This document shows positions 18,311-27,144 of a stretch of DNA of 64,000 nucleotides, in pieces; positions within the stretch are counted from its first letter, which is position 1; every line of letters begins with the position of its first letter. The DNA is from G963701675 sp963701675. Its GTDB lineage: Bacteria; Planctomycetota; Planctomycetia; Gemmatales; Gemmataceae. A program made the translations under genes and the position numbers. The notes beneath the pieces are model-generated. The model was not told the DNA's origin. It saw nothing but the letters and a program-made list of their open reading frames with translations, and did not search any database. Where the stretch lies: NCBI GenBank assembly GCA_963701675.1, contig OY969623.1, positions 868,001 through 932,000 on the forward strand, in the 5' to 3' direction.

Positions 18311-18356
18311 GGCGGCGGGAACTGGGCGCGATCTGCCGATCGCGGTTCCCGCCGCC
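18311..18356. terminator. Strong hairpin between convergent genes
   Basis: GGCGGCGGGAAC (18311-18322) pairs perfectly with GTTCCCGCCGCC (18345-18356). The intervening CGCGATC and GATCGCG extend the stem beyond a four-base bulge, closing on TGCC. It lies between the stops of the exonuclease and metzincin genes and probably terminates both. There is no long T run. Confidence 0.6.
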
Positions 18357-18380
18357 TTGCGACGCCGTGTAAGGAATGGC

Positions 18381-19871
18381 TTAGAAGACCATTGCTGCGT
18401 CAGTAAAGTAGGCATCGAACAACGGGGCGAACTGGGTGCCCGCTGCCAATGGCGCCAGGGATGTGGCGGCGGTTATGACCTCGGATTCGTCCTTCGGTGA
18501 ATCATTCAACACGATTCCGCAGTAGTTGTCGAACACGGGCACGTGTGATTGGTGATTCTCGCTGTGGCTTACAACCGCGTCGGACATAGTCGCGGCAGGC
18601 ATGGCAAATCGCCGGGCGGCGCCGACGGCGGCGGCGTGGCATGCTGGGCAGCCGCAGCCACCGCCGTGGATAGCGTCATCATGGCCCTTGTCCGCGCTTG
18701 AACCCGCCGCGCGGATTCGGTCCATCATGGCTTCGCCGCCGCCGGCAGAGATCGGACTGCCGTTGGGGAGCTCGGTGTCGGTGGAAACCTGCGCGGGGAG
18801 CTCGGCGCCGCCGAAACTCATCGCGATGGCGTATTTGCCGGTGCCGAACGGCGTCGTGTCGGCGCCTTGCACCTTGACGTAGATCGCCTGGCCGGCCGAG
18901 ATTTTGTTCGTCAGCGTCACCGTCTGATTGACACCGTATTGACCAAGACCGTTGGCTGAGCCGAGCACCGTCGTTTGATCGGCGGCGTATACAGTGACAG
19001 CCGCCGCGAGCGAACTCAGGCCGATGCTTTGAGCCCGGATCTGGATGCTGCTCGTGGCCCCGGACGGTACGGTCACTTTAAAGAAATCGACGTCGGAACA
19101 GGTGCTAATGTCGCGGTTCTCACGCAGAATCGTGAGGTTTGACTGAATGTGTTGCGTGATGTCAGTCGCTGAGGCGAATGAACCGTTGCCTCCATTGGCA
19201 TCGTTCCAATCTGCGGAACGAGCCGCGCCGCCGCTATATAAGGATCGAATCCCGTAAATGTCGTCCCAGTCAATTCCCGTCTTCGCACCCGTGTAGGCAG
19301 AGTACATCGTGGCGACTTGAGTGGAACTGTGCGAAAGCCCCAAGGCATGGCCGAATTCGTGCGTGGCCACCGAGAACAAATCGTACGTCGTGCCGATGTT
19401 CCAAGTCTGGCCCGTATTGAACGCAATGTCGCCGGCGATCGAGTAGTTGTTAACCGGTGGAGGGGCAAACGCCATTGCCAAGGCAGACGTTCCAAAGTGG
19501 TAGCCGCCGACGCGGATGTCGCCCAAACCCGGGTCGCCCTGCTGGTAATCGCCGGCGCCGCTCGGCTTCCCGTTGTCGGGGACCACCACGAAGTTCAGGT
19601 TCGTGTTCTTGGCGTAGACCTGAGCGGCTTTGAGAATCTGATTCTGCCACGTGGTCGGTGAGCCGAACCGGGCGTTCATGGTCGAAAACAGGTTGCTCTT
19701 CACGCCGCCGAGGTCGGTGCCGTCCGGCATGAAGCTGATGCTAACCAACTGCGAAGACGGCCAAAGGTTCCCGGAAACGCTGTACGGAACCGCGCGGGTC
19801 TCCAGTTCCTCCATGCGGAGTTTCACCCGGCGTTCCACGGGCGAGCGCAGAGATTTCTTGGTGAACCACAT
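18381..19871 (-). CDS. Exported metzincin-like metalloprotease with planctomycete N-terminal motif
   Basis: The zinc site HEFGHALGLSH fits HExxHxxGxxH exactly and is followed by TMYSAYTG, a Met-turn as in matrixins. It sits about 170-200 residues into a 496-residue protein, so this should be an active extracellular metalloprotease. The N-terminus carries RMEELETRAVPYS without a hydrophobic signal peptide. A pre-peptidase (PPC-like) domain follows the catalytic domain (DVDFFKVTVPSG, then KYAIAMSFGG). A short cysteine motif GGGCGCPACHAAAVG near residue 415 also occurs in the paralogue at 31-34 kb. GGAGGG seven bases upstream supports ATG 19871; a GTG 15 bases earlier overlaps this site. The substrate is unknown. 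Confidence 0.83.
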   Translation of the reverse strand: MWFTKKSLRSPVERRVKLRMEELETRAVPYSVSGNLWPSSQLVSISFMPDGTDLGGVKSNLFSTMNARFGSPTTWQNQILKAAQVYAKNTNLNFVVVPDNGKPSGAGDYQQGDPGLGDIRVGGYHFGTSALAMAFAPPPVNNYSIAGDIAFNTGQTWNIGTTYDLFSVATHEFGHALGLSHSSTQVATMYSAYTGAKTGIDWDDIYGIRSLYSGGAARSADWNDANGGNGSFASATDITQHIQSNLTILRENRDISTCSDVDFFKVTVPSGATSSIQIRAQSIGLSSLAAAVTVYAADQTTVLGSANGLGQYGVNQTVTLTNKISAGQAIYVKVQGADTTPFGTGKYAIAMSFGGAELPAQVSTDTELPNGSPISAGGGEAMMDRIRAAGSSADKGHDDAIHGGGCGCPACHAAAVGAARRFAMPAATMSDAVVSHSENHQSHVPVFDNYCGIVLNDSPKDESEVITAATSLAPLAAGTQFAPLFDAYFTDAAMVF

Positions 19872-20248
19872 TGTTGCACCCTCCACCAGCTTTGGGCGTC
19901 ATGAGGTCTGGGGGTCTCCACCGCGGGACCGAACCAGCCGATTTTCTTTCGCTTCTACTCCATAAGTGCGGAAATAGGGTCGATTTCTGACATGGATTCG
20001 CAGAAAATTTAACAAGATTTTCATCCGTGTTTACCCGGATATTGCAACCCAAAGGTATATAAATACTTGCAATCAACTTTCCCGCGTGATACAGTGCGGC
20101 GCACAGGGGAGAAAAACTGCTGGAATTAACGACGTGAGTGCAGCCCCTGCTGCGTTTGCGCCACCGACCTGCCTCGTGGTTGTCCAGCCCTTACCGTGGT
20201 TTCGATTCGTCGGTCGAGATGGGCCGTGTCACGACAGGGCGTGTATCA
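19872..20248. other. Intergenic region between divergent metzincin and sigma-factor genes
   Basis: About 375 bases between divergently transcribed genes. It is AT-rich around 19970-20075 compared with its neighbours and contains one recognisable promoter (listed separately) toward the sigma gene. I see no RNA gene, repeat array or convincing short ORF here. Confidence 0.5.
20067..20095 (+). promoter_or_regulatory. Candidate promoter for the ECF sigma/kinase pair
   Basis: TTGCAA (20067-20072), a 17-base spacer and TACAGT (20090-20095) make a plausible housekeeping promoter about 150 bases before the sigma-factor start. It lies in an AT-rich patch of an otherwise GC-rich region. No ECF-type GGAAC box was noted. 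Confidence 0.4.
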
Positions 20249-20842
20249 ATGTCCGCACGTCAGTCATTCGATGATGTAATGGCGCGTCTCCGCGCCGGCG
20301 ACAATGCGGCTGCCACCCGCGTCTTCGACCGCTATTCAAACCAGCTGATTGCATTGGCTCGGCGCCGGCTCGAGCCCCGCATACTTCAAAAGGTCGATCC
20401 GGAGGATGTGTTGCAATCCGTCTTTCGTAGCTTCTTCCGGTGCCAAGCCGCAGGACAAATGGAAGACCTCGACACCTGGGACAACTTATGGGGCATGCTG
20501 GTGGTCATTACGCTTCGCAAATGCGGCCGGCGAGTGGAGTATTTCCACACGGCGAGCCGTGACATCGACCGTGAGGTGTCGCCGCAGCCGACAGGCGATC
20601 AGTCGGCGGCGAACTGGGAAGCCCGTACGATGGAGCCGACCCCTGCTGAAGCAGCCATCCTTACGGAAACCGTTGAGAAAGTAATGCAGAGACTAGATGA
20701 GCGGCATCGGGACATACTGTCAATGAGTTTACAAGGATACACCCCGCCCGAGATCAGCGTGAAACTGGAACGCACGGAACGCACCGTATATCGCGTATTG
20801 GAGCGGGTGAAGGAAATGTTAGAAGAAGGGATATCGAATTGA
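20249..20842 (+). CDS. ECF-type RNA polymerase sigma factor (kinase-linked)
   Basis: Region 2 is seen in ILQKVDPEDVLQSVFRSFF and region 4 in ERHRDILSMSLQGYTPPEIS with ERTERTVYRVLERVKEML, which bind core polymerase, the -10 and the -35. The 197-residue length and absence of regions 1 and 3 are typical of the extracytoplasmic-function class. The gene is followed 37 bases later by a transmembrane Ser/Thr kinase. This sigma-kinase pairing is known from planctomycetes, where the kinase is thought to replace the classical anti-sigma factor as the sensor. ATG 20249 gives MSARQSFDD; an in-frame ATG at 20219 would add ten residues and cannot be excluded, since neither has a strong ribosome-binding site. 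Confidence 0.85.
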   Translation: MSARQSFDDVMARLRAGDNAAATRVFDRYSNQLIALARRRLEPRILQKVDPEDVLQSVFRSFFRCQAAGQMEDLDTWDNLWGMLVVITLRKCGRRVEYFHTASRDIDREVSPQPTGDQSAANWEARTMEPTPAEAAILTETVEKVMQRLDERHRDILSMSLQGYTPPEISVKLERTERTVYRVLERVKEMLEEGISN

Positions 20843-20879
20843 GAGTTACCCGCAGCGGACGCTGCCCCGAGACCACCAA

Positions 20880-21065
20880 ATGCCATCTCCGTCGGATGAT
20901 CCCGCGGTATCCGCATGGAGCCGCGCCGAGCGCATAATCGCAGAGTTCGAGGACGCGTGGCGAACCGAGAAGCGACCGGATATCGGCGAGTTTGCCGCAT
21001 GGAGGGTGTCGATGACGAAAGCCTCATCGTCGAGTTGGCGCACACGGATCTGGAATGCCGGTTAA
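20880..21065 (+). CDS. N-terminal fragment of the frameshifted sigma-linked kinase
   Basis: ATG 20880 opens MPSPSDDPAVSAWSRAERII and EFEDAWRTEKRPDIGEFAA, the usual start of planctomycete Ser/Thr kinases, whose N-termini describe a domain of about 100 residues before the zinc ribbon. The frame loses sense near 21000, where the neighbouring frame takes over with GVDDESLIVELAHTDLECRL. A base missing around 20995-21005 is the simplest cause. The next entry is the main part of the same protein, so this is not an independent gene. Confidence 0.6.
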   Translation: MPSPSDDPAVSAWSRAERIIAEFEDAWRTEKRPDIGEFAAWRVSMTKASSSSWRTRIWNAG

Positions 21066-23887
21066 AGGCTGGGGAAACGGCCCGGGCGGAGGACTACTTC
21101 GGCCGATTTCCTAAGCTCGCCGCGGACACCAAGTCGGCCGTCGGTCTGATCGCGGCGGAATTCAAGCTTCGTCGCCGACAGGAAGGTTCCCTTACACCGG
21201 ACGAGTACTTCCAGCGTTTTCCCGACTACCGAGAGGCGCTAAAATCGTGCCTGAAAGCGCCAGCCGGTGACGCGCCCTCAAGCTTGGTTTGCCCGAAATG
21301 CCGACATACGGTCGATACAAGCGGCGGTACCGCGGATCAAACCATCACCTGTACTTCGTGTGGCAATAGCTTCCGATTCGATCTCACACCTACCACACCT
21401 TTTGCAGCCGGCGAGCAACCGCGCATTGGCGCCTTTCAACTCTTGGAAGCGGTGGGGCAGGGGGCTTTCGGCACGGTCTATCGCGCACACGACACGCGCC
21501 TGGATCGAATCGTCGCGCTCAAGATGCCGCGCGGCGGGCGCTGGCTTACTCCCGCCGATGCTGATCGTTTTGATCGGGAAGCGCGCAGCGCGGCTCAGCT
21601 GGTTCACCCAGGCATCGTGCCGCTCTATGAAGTCGGCCGCGATGCACCGGTGCCATACATCGTCAGCGCATTCGTGGATGGAAAGACGTTAGCCGATGCA
21701 ATCGCACTTCGCCACTTCGGTTTCCGAGAAACGGCCGATATCGCCGCACAGGTCGCCGAGGCCCTGGACTATGCCCATCGCCGCGGTGTCGTGCATCGCG
21801 ACCTCAAACCGTCGAACATCATGCTGGGCAAGCTGGCCGGCACGTCTATCGAAGACCACGAGGCTACGAGAGCGTTCGTCATGGATTTTGGGCTTGCCCG
21901 CCGTGACGAAGGCGAGGTTTCCGTCACAATGGAGGGGCAAGTTCTCGGCACGCCGGCGTACATGAGTCCGGAACAAGCGCGCGGCGACAGCCATGGTGTC
22001 GACGGCCGCACCGACGTCTACAGTCTTGGCGTAATCCTTTACGAAATGCTAACCGGGGAACTCCCGTTTCGCGGCGTGGCACGCATGGTGCTTCATCAGA
22101 TCTTATACGACGAACCGCGATCGCCGCGGCAGCTCAATGACAAGATTCCGCGCGACCTCGAGACCATTACGCTTAAGTGCCTGACGAAAGAGCCAAGTCG
22201 CCGGTACACGTCGGCGGGCGAACTCGCCGCGGACCTTCGCCGCCAGTTGCGTGGCGAACCCGTTCATGCACGGCCGACGGGCCGAGTGGAGCGCGCGTGG
22301 CGCTGGGCGAAAAGAAATCCACGGACGGCTTCTTTGACGGCCGCGGTGATCGTCCTCCTCGTGGCGTTGGCGGCTGGTGGTGTCACCAGTGCAGTACTCA
22401 TCGATTATCAACGTGACCTGGCAGTTGATGCCCAGAAGAGTGCGGAGACCAGCGCCGACATCGCAAAGGACGAACGTGCAAAGGCGGTTATTGCACAAAA
22501 AGATGCGGAGGCCAATGCCGAACTGGCGCTCTCGGCTTTTGATAAGCTCATCAACGAAATCCAGGATCATCTGGAATATCTACCCGCCACGCATCATGTG
22601 AAAGAGAACCTTCTGAAGACGGCGGTCGCCGGCCTTAAGGACGTGGTTCGCACGGCGGAGGGCACGCGCGCAACGCTCAGCACCGCCGGGGCACATGACC
22701 GTCTGGGTGACATCGCCCTGGTATTCGGCCAGCAGGCCGAGGCATGGGTGCACTTCGACAAGTGCCGCGCGCTTGCGGAAGGCTTGCATACCGCCGATCC
22801 GGGGAACGCGAAAGCTCGCCGCGCATTAATCGGCGCTTATCTGAAGTTGAGCCGTGTGCGGTTACGAGAGTTAAAGTACGAAGCATCTCGATGCCTATGC
22901 CAAAACGCATTGGAGATTGCCGAACGTGCCTTTTCAGCCAATCCAAAGGATGACGACGCCCGGCTCGACGCTGGGAACAGTTACTTCCGACTGGGTGAAG
23001 TCGATAATCGGAAAGGCGACGGGACCGCCGCGAAAGGCGCATATCGACAAGCGGCCGCGTTGATCCGACCGATCGTGGAAGTCAATCCCGCTCACTCCAA
23101 GGCGAAAAGCGACCTCGCTTTTGCGCTCGAAAGCCTGAGCCAGGCGGAGTGGAACGAAGGAAATCACATCTCCGCCTCAGAGTCGGCGCGTCAAGCGATT
23201 ACGCTGCGTGAGCAACTACTTACCGTTAGTCCGAACAATCTGCGATCCCGGCGCAACCTGGCGTATGCCCGCGAACGTTACGCCGACGCCCGTCGCGATT
23301 CCGGCGACTTCACGGTTGCGCGAGAGTATCACAACTTGGCGCGGGAAGCCCGTGAAGCGATGCTCGCGGCCGACCCGCAAAATACGCAACTTCAGATCGA
23401 GTTGGCCGCCAGCTACGCCAACCTCGGTATGGATTTTCTCATTCCCCGTGAATTCAAACTTGCTCTGCCGTGGTTTGAAAAAAGTGTGAACATCTTTCAG
23501 AGTCTGCACGATGCGGGAAAATTGAAGGACCGGCCACAGTTCCAAGGTTGGCTAAAGAACCTCCAACACGACCTCGCGGTGTGCGAGTCCATGGACCGGG
23601 CCATGGAGGACTCCGAGTTCGTGAATGGCCAAGCCGCTGACCGCCGTCGTTTTTTTCAGTTTTTCCGAGCCCTGGCTCTTTGTGACCGTGGAGACTACAC
23701 GCAGGCGGCGGATTCCATCCCCGAGTTCCTTCCCCCGCTTCCATCCAACGTCGCCGATCTATCCGACTATGCACTTCTCTACGCCAACTGTGCGCGCGGC
23801 GGCAGCCGACGCGGCACTCCGAGGCAAGTTCGCGGAATGTGCCATTACGGCCCTGAACGAGCTAGTGAAAATAGGACGCTACGTTGA
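20915..23887 (+). CDS. Transmembrane Ser/Thr protein kinase with zinc ribbon and TPR tail (frameshifted at both ends)
   Basis: True coding in this frame begins near 21003 and the whole gene probably spans 20880-23987 (about 1035 residues). In order it has a short domain with AEDYFGRFP, a zinc ribbon (VCPKCRH and CTSCGNSF), and an intact Hanks kinase with VGQGAFGTVYRA, VALKMP, VVHRDLKPSNIML, MDFGLARR and TPAYMSPEQARG. A transmembrane helix (LTAAVIVLLVALAAGGVTSAVLI) leads to a long TPR-rich region. All catalytic residues are kept, so the kinase should be active and membrane-bound. It follows the ECF sigma gene by 37 bases and likely senses the signal for it. The first 30 residues and last 30 residues in this frame are out-of-frame artefacts. 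Confidence 0.82.
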   Translation: MEPRRAHNRRVRGRVANREATGYRRVCRMEGVDDESLIVELAHTDLECRLKAGETARAEDYFGRFPKLAADTKSAVGLIAAEFKLRRRQEGSLTPDEYFQRFPDYREALKSCLKAPAGDAPSSLVCPKCRHTVDTSGGTADQTITCTSCGNSFRFDLTPTTPFAAGEQPRIGAFQLLEAVGQGAFGTVYRAHDTRLDRIVALKMPRGGRWLTPADADRFDREARSAAQLVHPGIVPLYEVGRDAPVPYIVSAFVDGKTLADAIALRHFGFRETADIAAQVAEALDYAHRRGVVHRDLKPSNIMLGKLAGTSIEDHEATRAFVMDFGLARRDEGEVSVTMEGQVLGTPAYMSPEQARGDSHGVDGRTDVYSLGVILYEMLTGELPFRGVARMVLHQILYDEPRSPRQLNDKIPRDLETITLKCLTKEPSRRYTSAGELAADLRRQLRGEPVHARPTGRVERAWRWAKRNPRTASLTAAVIVLLVALAAGGVTSAVLIDYQRDLAVDAQKSAETSADIAKDERAKAVIAQKDAEANAELALSAFDKLINEIQDHLEYLPATHHVKENLLKTAVAGLKDVVRTAEGTRATLSTAGAHDRLGDIALVFGQQAEAWVHFDKCRALAEGLHTADPGNAKARRALIGAYLKLSRVRLRELKYEASRCLCQNALEIAERAFSANPKDDDARLDAGNSYFRLGEVDNRKGDGTAAKGAYRQAAALIRPIVEVNPAHSKAKSDLAFALESLSQAEWNEGNHISASESARQAITLREQLLTVSPNNLRSRRNLAYARERYADARRDSGDFTVAREYHNLAREAREAMLAADPQNTQLQIELAASYANLGMDFLIPREFKLALPWFEKSVNIFQSLHDAGKLKDRPQFQGWLKNLQHDLAVCESMDRAMEDSEFVNGQAADRRRFFQFFRALALCDRGDYTQAADSIPEFLPPLPSNVADLSDYALLYANCARGGSRRGTPRQVRGMCHYGPERASENRTLR

Positions 23888-23987
23888 TCACCTGGACTCG
23901 CATCCGGATTGGACCGCGGTTCGGGATGATCCTCGATTTCAAACGTTGATGGAACAACAGCGGCAAAGAAGAGTTGCGGGTAATTGA
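23625..23987 (+). CDS. C-terminal fragment of the frameshifted sigma-linked kinase
   Basis: Meaningful sequence starts near 23795 with RAAADAALRGKFAECAITAL, NELVKIGRYVDHLDSHPDW and VRDDPRFQTLMEQQ. This is the normal ending of TPR-tailed planctomycete kinases. It continues directly from SDYALLYANCAR in the main kinase frame, so one extra base lies around 23790-23800. The upstream part of this frame, including its ATG at 23625, is antisense-like noise. Confidence 0.6.
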   Translation: MAKPLTAVVFFSFSEPWLFVTVETTRRRRIPSPSSFPRFHPTSPIYPTMHFSTPTVRAAAADAALRGKFAECAITALNELVKIGRYVDHLDSHPDWTAVRDDPRFQTLMEQQRQRRVAGN

Positions 23988-24040
23988 CCGCTGCGATGTT
24001 GAAACCAGGCGTGGCGCGCCCGGATAGGAAGCCATTTCCG

Positions 24041-26086
24041 TTAACTACGCCCGAAGAGAGCGAACGGCCACGACGCCACGTGAGACTGAGCGTTGTTCAC
24101 GCCTTCTGCGGTGCTCACTACACTCGGCCGTTGGTCGAGATTGGGCGGCGGGATCGGCACGGGCGGATCGCCGTTATCAATGTCATCGACGCAGAATGTG
24201 TAGGTGGTCACCGCACTGAACGTGGGATTGTTGGGATACTGCAAATACGCCGAGGCTTGCAGGTCAATTTCATAAGTTCCCGGTTCGGTGAGGCCGAAGT
24301 TGTAATGCACGTGTGATCCCGGAAGGGAAAAGAACACGTCGCTGGCTTGGAGACCATCGGACGTGGCGACCCAAACGGTCACCGCGCCGAAAGTGTCAGT
24401 TTGCCACATGGAAAACTCGCCGGGCCCGCGCACATCCAAGACACTGATCTTCATCCAGGGTGCGGTGAAGCCAATGCGTGGATCGGATTCGAAGTAGGAC
24501 GCGAACGCATTGGACGGGGTCGATTCAGACGAGGTGCCTAGCCACAGGCCGGCGGGGTTTTGCAGCTGCGGAAGTATCCAGACCGGGTTGCCGGCGCCGG
24601 CGCCGATGAAATCGTAGTTCGGGTCTCCTGGTTGGGTGGATTTCAAGACCGGGGCCACATAAAGCGCCGTCTGATTCGTCGGGTAAGAGATGAAGGAATC
24701 ATCATCGTGAATCACCAGATTCCAGGCGCCGCCTATGTAATCAAAGTTGAGATCGCTGTGCTGCGAGGTAACCGCGTTGGGGTAAACATCCACGCGCACG
24801 GTTGCCAGGTCAAGCTTCGGAAAATCCGGGTTGGCGGGCAATGCGGCACTGTTGTCCGACCATGCCGGGTACAGTGCGTTGTCGTGAAACGCCAAGCCTA
24901 TATAGCGGCCGTAGTCCGCCGGATTCGCGGCGGCTGCCGAGTTGGATGCATCCGCCCCGTCACTGACTTGACGATTGGCGACAAACACAAATCCGCCGTC
25001 ATAGCTCACCGATGCGAAAACCTGCACGTCGTTGTTCGGGCTGCCGTTCGTGTCGCCGGGTCCACCAACGCCACGGTCACGGCGTGCGTCCAGCCAGGCC
25101 ATCGCCACGTGGCCATTCGTTTGATCGACGGCGACCACGGGATTGAATTGGCTGTTCGTCGTGGGGTCGTCATTCACCTGTTTCGCGGCCGACCAGGATG
25201 TGCCATCGTTGGTCGAGTAGCGAATGAAAACGTTGGTGTCGCTGATGGTGGCCGATGGGGCGTTCGTGTACGCCAGATAGACACGGCCGTTGTAATAGCC
25301 GCCGCTTCGGTCCCAGGCAAGGCTCAGGGACGAATCGATTCCGCTGGTGTTCTGCGCCGGGATCTTACGAAAACCGCCGATGTTGATCGGCGAAACTATC
25401 GCCGGCGCGCTGAAATTTCCGGCGCCCAACCCATCAGCGTCCAGGCTCGTGAGCAAAGTCGAACGGCGGCTGCCGAAGCCAGGATTTTGGTAGGCGACCA
25501 ACGCCTGGCCGGCAGGTCCAATGGCAATTGCCGGGATATCACCTCCCGTGGTATTCGGGATCGTCTTGAAGGCGCCGAACGAGCCGATGTTTCCGAGTCC
25601 GGAAACCAGTGCGCCGGTCACGATAATCGACCCCGAGGGGCCCCGCACCGCCAGCCATGCACTTCCGGGGCCCGTGGCGAGCGCCGGTCTTCCATAACCG
25701 CTGTCCCCCGGTGCAAAGATCTGCCCGAACGTCTGGCCACCGTCTACGCTGACAGACACCCGCGGCGAACCCGACAGATCCGTCGCCACAAATAGGTTTC
25801 CAAACGAATCAAAACTCGCCCGCGGCGTGCTTCCGAGAATCGGACTGATGGAGGCCCATGTCGTTCCGCTATTCGTGCTGTATGCCGCGAAGGTGTTGCC
25901 CGCCGCCGTGTCCGAAATTGCAAACATGCGCGCGGGATTCGTTGGGTCGATGGCGATGCTACCGTTCCACTGATTACCCGCGAGATGGCTGATGTTGACA
26001 TTGGAACCTACATCGAGGATGGCCGGGACAGTGCGGTTTTCCAGACATTCGAGCGAAACACGAGTCCGGAATGCAATGCGTTTCAC
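24041..26086 (-). CDS. Exported BNR/sialidase-like repeat protein with choice-of-anchor-M-like C-terminal domain
   Basis: The N-terminus is basic, with LECLENRTVPAIL and no hydrophobic signal peptide. Residues 30-440 contain BNR/Asp-box-like blades (SVSVDGGQTFGQIF, RYSTNDGTSWSAAKQ, SVSYDGGFVFV), typical of sialidase-type beta-propellers. The last 230 residues resemble choice-of-anchor-M surface domains: GGAWNLVIHDDDSF, FIGAGAGNPVWILPQLQNP, WLGTSSES, FASYFESDPR, and a final beta strand VTTYTFCVDD. The same domain makes up the neighbouring upstream protein. GTG 26086 is preferred because GGGGGA lies about seven bases before it. The gene is third in a run with the DUF1559 and 327-residue proteins (14-base gap). 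Enzymatic sialidase activity is not supported by visible catalytic residues. Confidence 0.75.
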   Translation of the reverse strand: MKRIAFRTRVSLECLENRTVPAILDVGSNVNISHLAGNQWNGSIAIDPTNPARMFAISDTAAGNTFAAYSTNSGTTWASISPILGSTPRASFDSFGNLFVATDLSGSPRVSVSVDGGQTFGQIFAPGDSGYGRPALATGPGSAWLAVRGPSGSIIVTGALVSGLGNIGSFGAFKTIPNTTGGDIPAIAIGPAGQALVAYQNPGFGSRRSTLLTSLDADGLGAGNFSAPAIVSPINIGGFRKIPAQNTSGIDSSLSLAWDRSGGYYNGRVYLAYTNAPSATISDTNVFIRYSTNDGTSWSAAKQVNDDPTTNSQFNPVVAVDQTNGHVAMAWLDARRDRGVGGPGDTNGSPNNDVQVFASVSYDGGFVFVANRQVSDGADASNSAAAANPADYGRYIGLAFHDNALYPAWSDNSAALPANPDFPKLDLATVRVDVYPNAVTSQHSDLNFDYIGGAWNLVIHDDDSFISYPTNQTALYVAPVLKSTQPGDPNYDFIGAGAGNPVWILPQLQNPAGLWLGTSSESTPSNAFASYFESDPRIGFTAPWMKISVLDVRGPGEFSMWQTDTFGAVTVWVATSDGLQASDVFFSLPGSHVHYNFGLTEPGTYEIDLQASAYLQYPNNPTFSAVTTYTFCVDDIDNGDPPVPIPPPNLDQRPSVVSTAEGVNNAQSHVASWPFALFGRS

Positions 26087-26115
26087 GGAAGATTCCCCCA
26101 ACGAGAACGACTTTG

Positions 26116-27099
26116 TTAGAAATCAAACCTATCTGAAGCCGCTATATCCAACGGGGCCGACAGTTCGTCCACGCTCAACCATGTAAGCACGTCGGATCGT
26201 GATGGATCAGCCTCGCTCAAGTGACTCCAAGTTGTTGGCAAAGAAAACTGCGACCTATCGGTGTCCTCAAGCGGTCGCACGCTGTTCATTACTACCGAGC
26301 CTGGACACTGCTCGGCTGTAGATCGCAACACCGGCCCACCGATGAGCATCGTTGGGCTAAGGTTGACGCTATCGTGCGAACGATTCGGCGCATTCGGTGC
26401 CGGCGTGAAACCACCTGTATCTTCCACGCCGAAGAAATAGGTAACGACGTCACTCTCGGTCTTGTTGGTCATGCCGGGTCCTAAATAGGCGCTCGCCTGG
26501 AACGACACTTCGTAGATGCCTTCGAGAGTGAATGCCCAATTGTAGTCCCCATGTTCACCGGCCAGCGTAAACGTCGCGTCGGCCGGTCGATTGGTATGCG
26601 TAGACATCCAATTGATTACCTTGCCGAAGGAATCTGTCTGCCAAACCGCCGTCTCTCCTCCAGCCGGCCCCGCCACATCGATCAAATCGAACCGTATCCA
26701 CTCGCCTTCGCTTTGGACACGGCGATCCGTTTCGAAGTATGAGGCGAATGTGCCCGGCGCGATCTCCTCTGCACCGATGCCAAGCAATAGTTTCTTCGGC
26801 GACGGCACTTGAGGTAGGACCCAAATCGGGTTTCCCCATCCTGCTCCGATGAAGTTGTAAGCGGGATCGCTGGGCTGCGTCGCCCGGGCGTTGCGCCCGA
26901 GATAGAGAAGAACGTCGCCAGGGTCGTACTCGTTGTTATTCGTTTCGTCGTGAACATGGAGATCCCATGCGACGCCATCGTATCCAACACCGATGTCGAT
27001 GTGACCCTCGGTGAGGATTGCCGGAACGGATCGCCGCTCCAAGGCTTCGAGGCGCAGTCGTGCCTTGCACTTTTGGCGAATACGTGCGCACAGTCTCAC
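26116..27099 (-). CDS. Exported choice-of-anchor-M-like surface protein
   Basis: After a basic start the motif RLRLEALERRSVPAIL is followed by a single domain opening with GHIDIGVGYDGVAWDLHVHD. It continues FIGAGWGNPIWVLPQVPSP, LLLGIGAEE, FASYFETDRR and VVTYFFGVEDTG. This matches the C-terminal domain of the next gene downstream segment by segment, so the two are paralogous. Choice-of-anchor-M domains were described in actinobacterial surface proteins linked to a dedicated ABC transporter; no such transporter is nearby. GTG 27099 has GGGAGGAG about eight bases upstream. The roughly 100-residue C-terminus is polar and unassigned. It is the second gene of a DUF1559-led run. Confidence 0.68.
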   Translation of the reverse strand: MRLCARIRQKCKARLRLEALERRSVPAILTEGHIDIGVGYDGVAWDLHVHDETNNNEYDPGDVLLYLGRNARATQPSDPAYNFIGAGWGNPIWVLPQVPSPKKLLLGIGAEEIAPGTFASYFETDRRVQSEGEWIRFDLIDVAGPAGGETAVWQTDSFGKVINWMSTHTNRPADATFTLAGEHGDYNWAFTLEGIYEVSFQASAYLGPGMTNKTESDVVTYFFGVEDTGGFTPAPNAPNRSHDSVNLSPTMLIGGPVLRSTAEQCPGSVVMNSVRPLEDTDRSQFSLPTTWSHLSEADPSRSDVLTWLSVDELSAPLDIAASDRFDF

Positions 27100-27144
27100 C
27101 CGTAGCTCCTCCCAAAGAGTGAAAGTCTAGAACGAGTTCGACAA

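Noticed and set aside
24560..25795. A 411-codon open frame on the plus strand opposite the BNR-repeat protein
   Set aside because: It is Val/Arg/Gly-rich with no domain character, and the opposite strand has a clear export motif and BNR repeats. It is a GC-rich antisense shadow.
24041..26086. Active sialidase
   Set aside because: BNR-type blades are present but the Arg triad and Tyr/Glu pair of sialidases cannot be identified.
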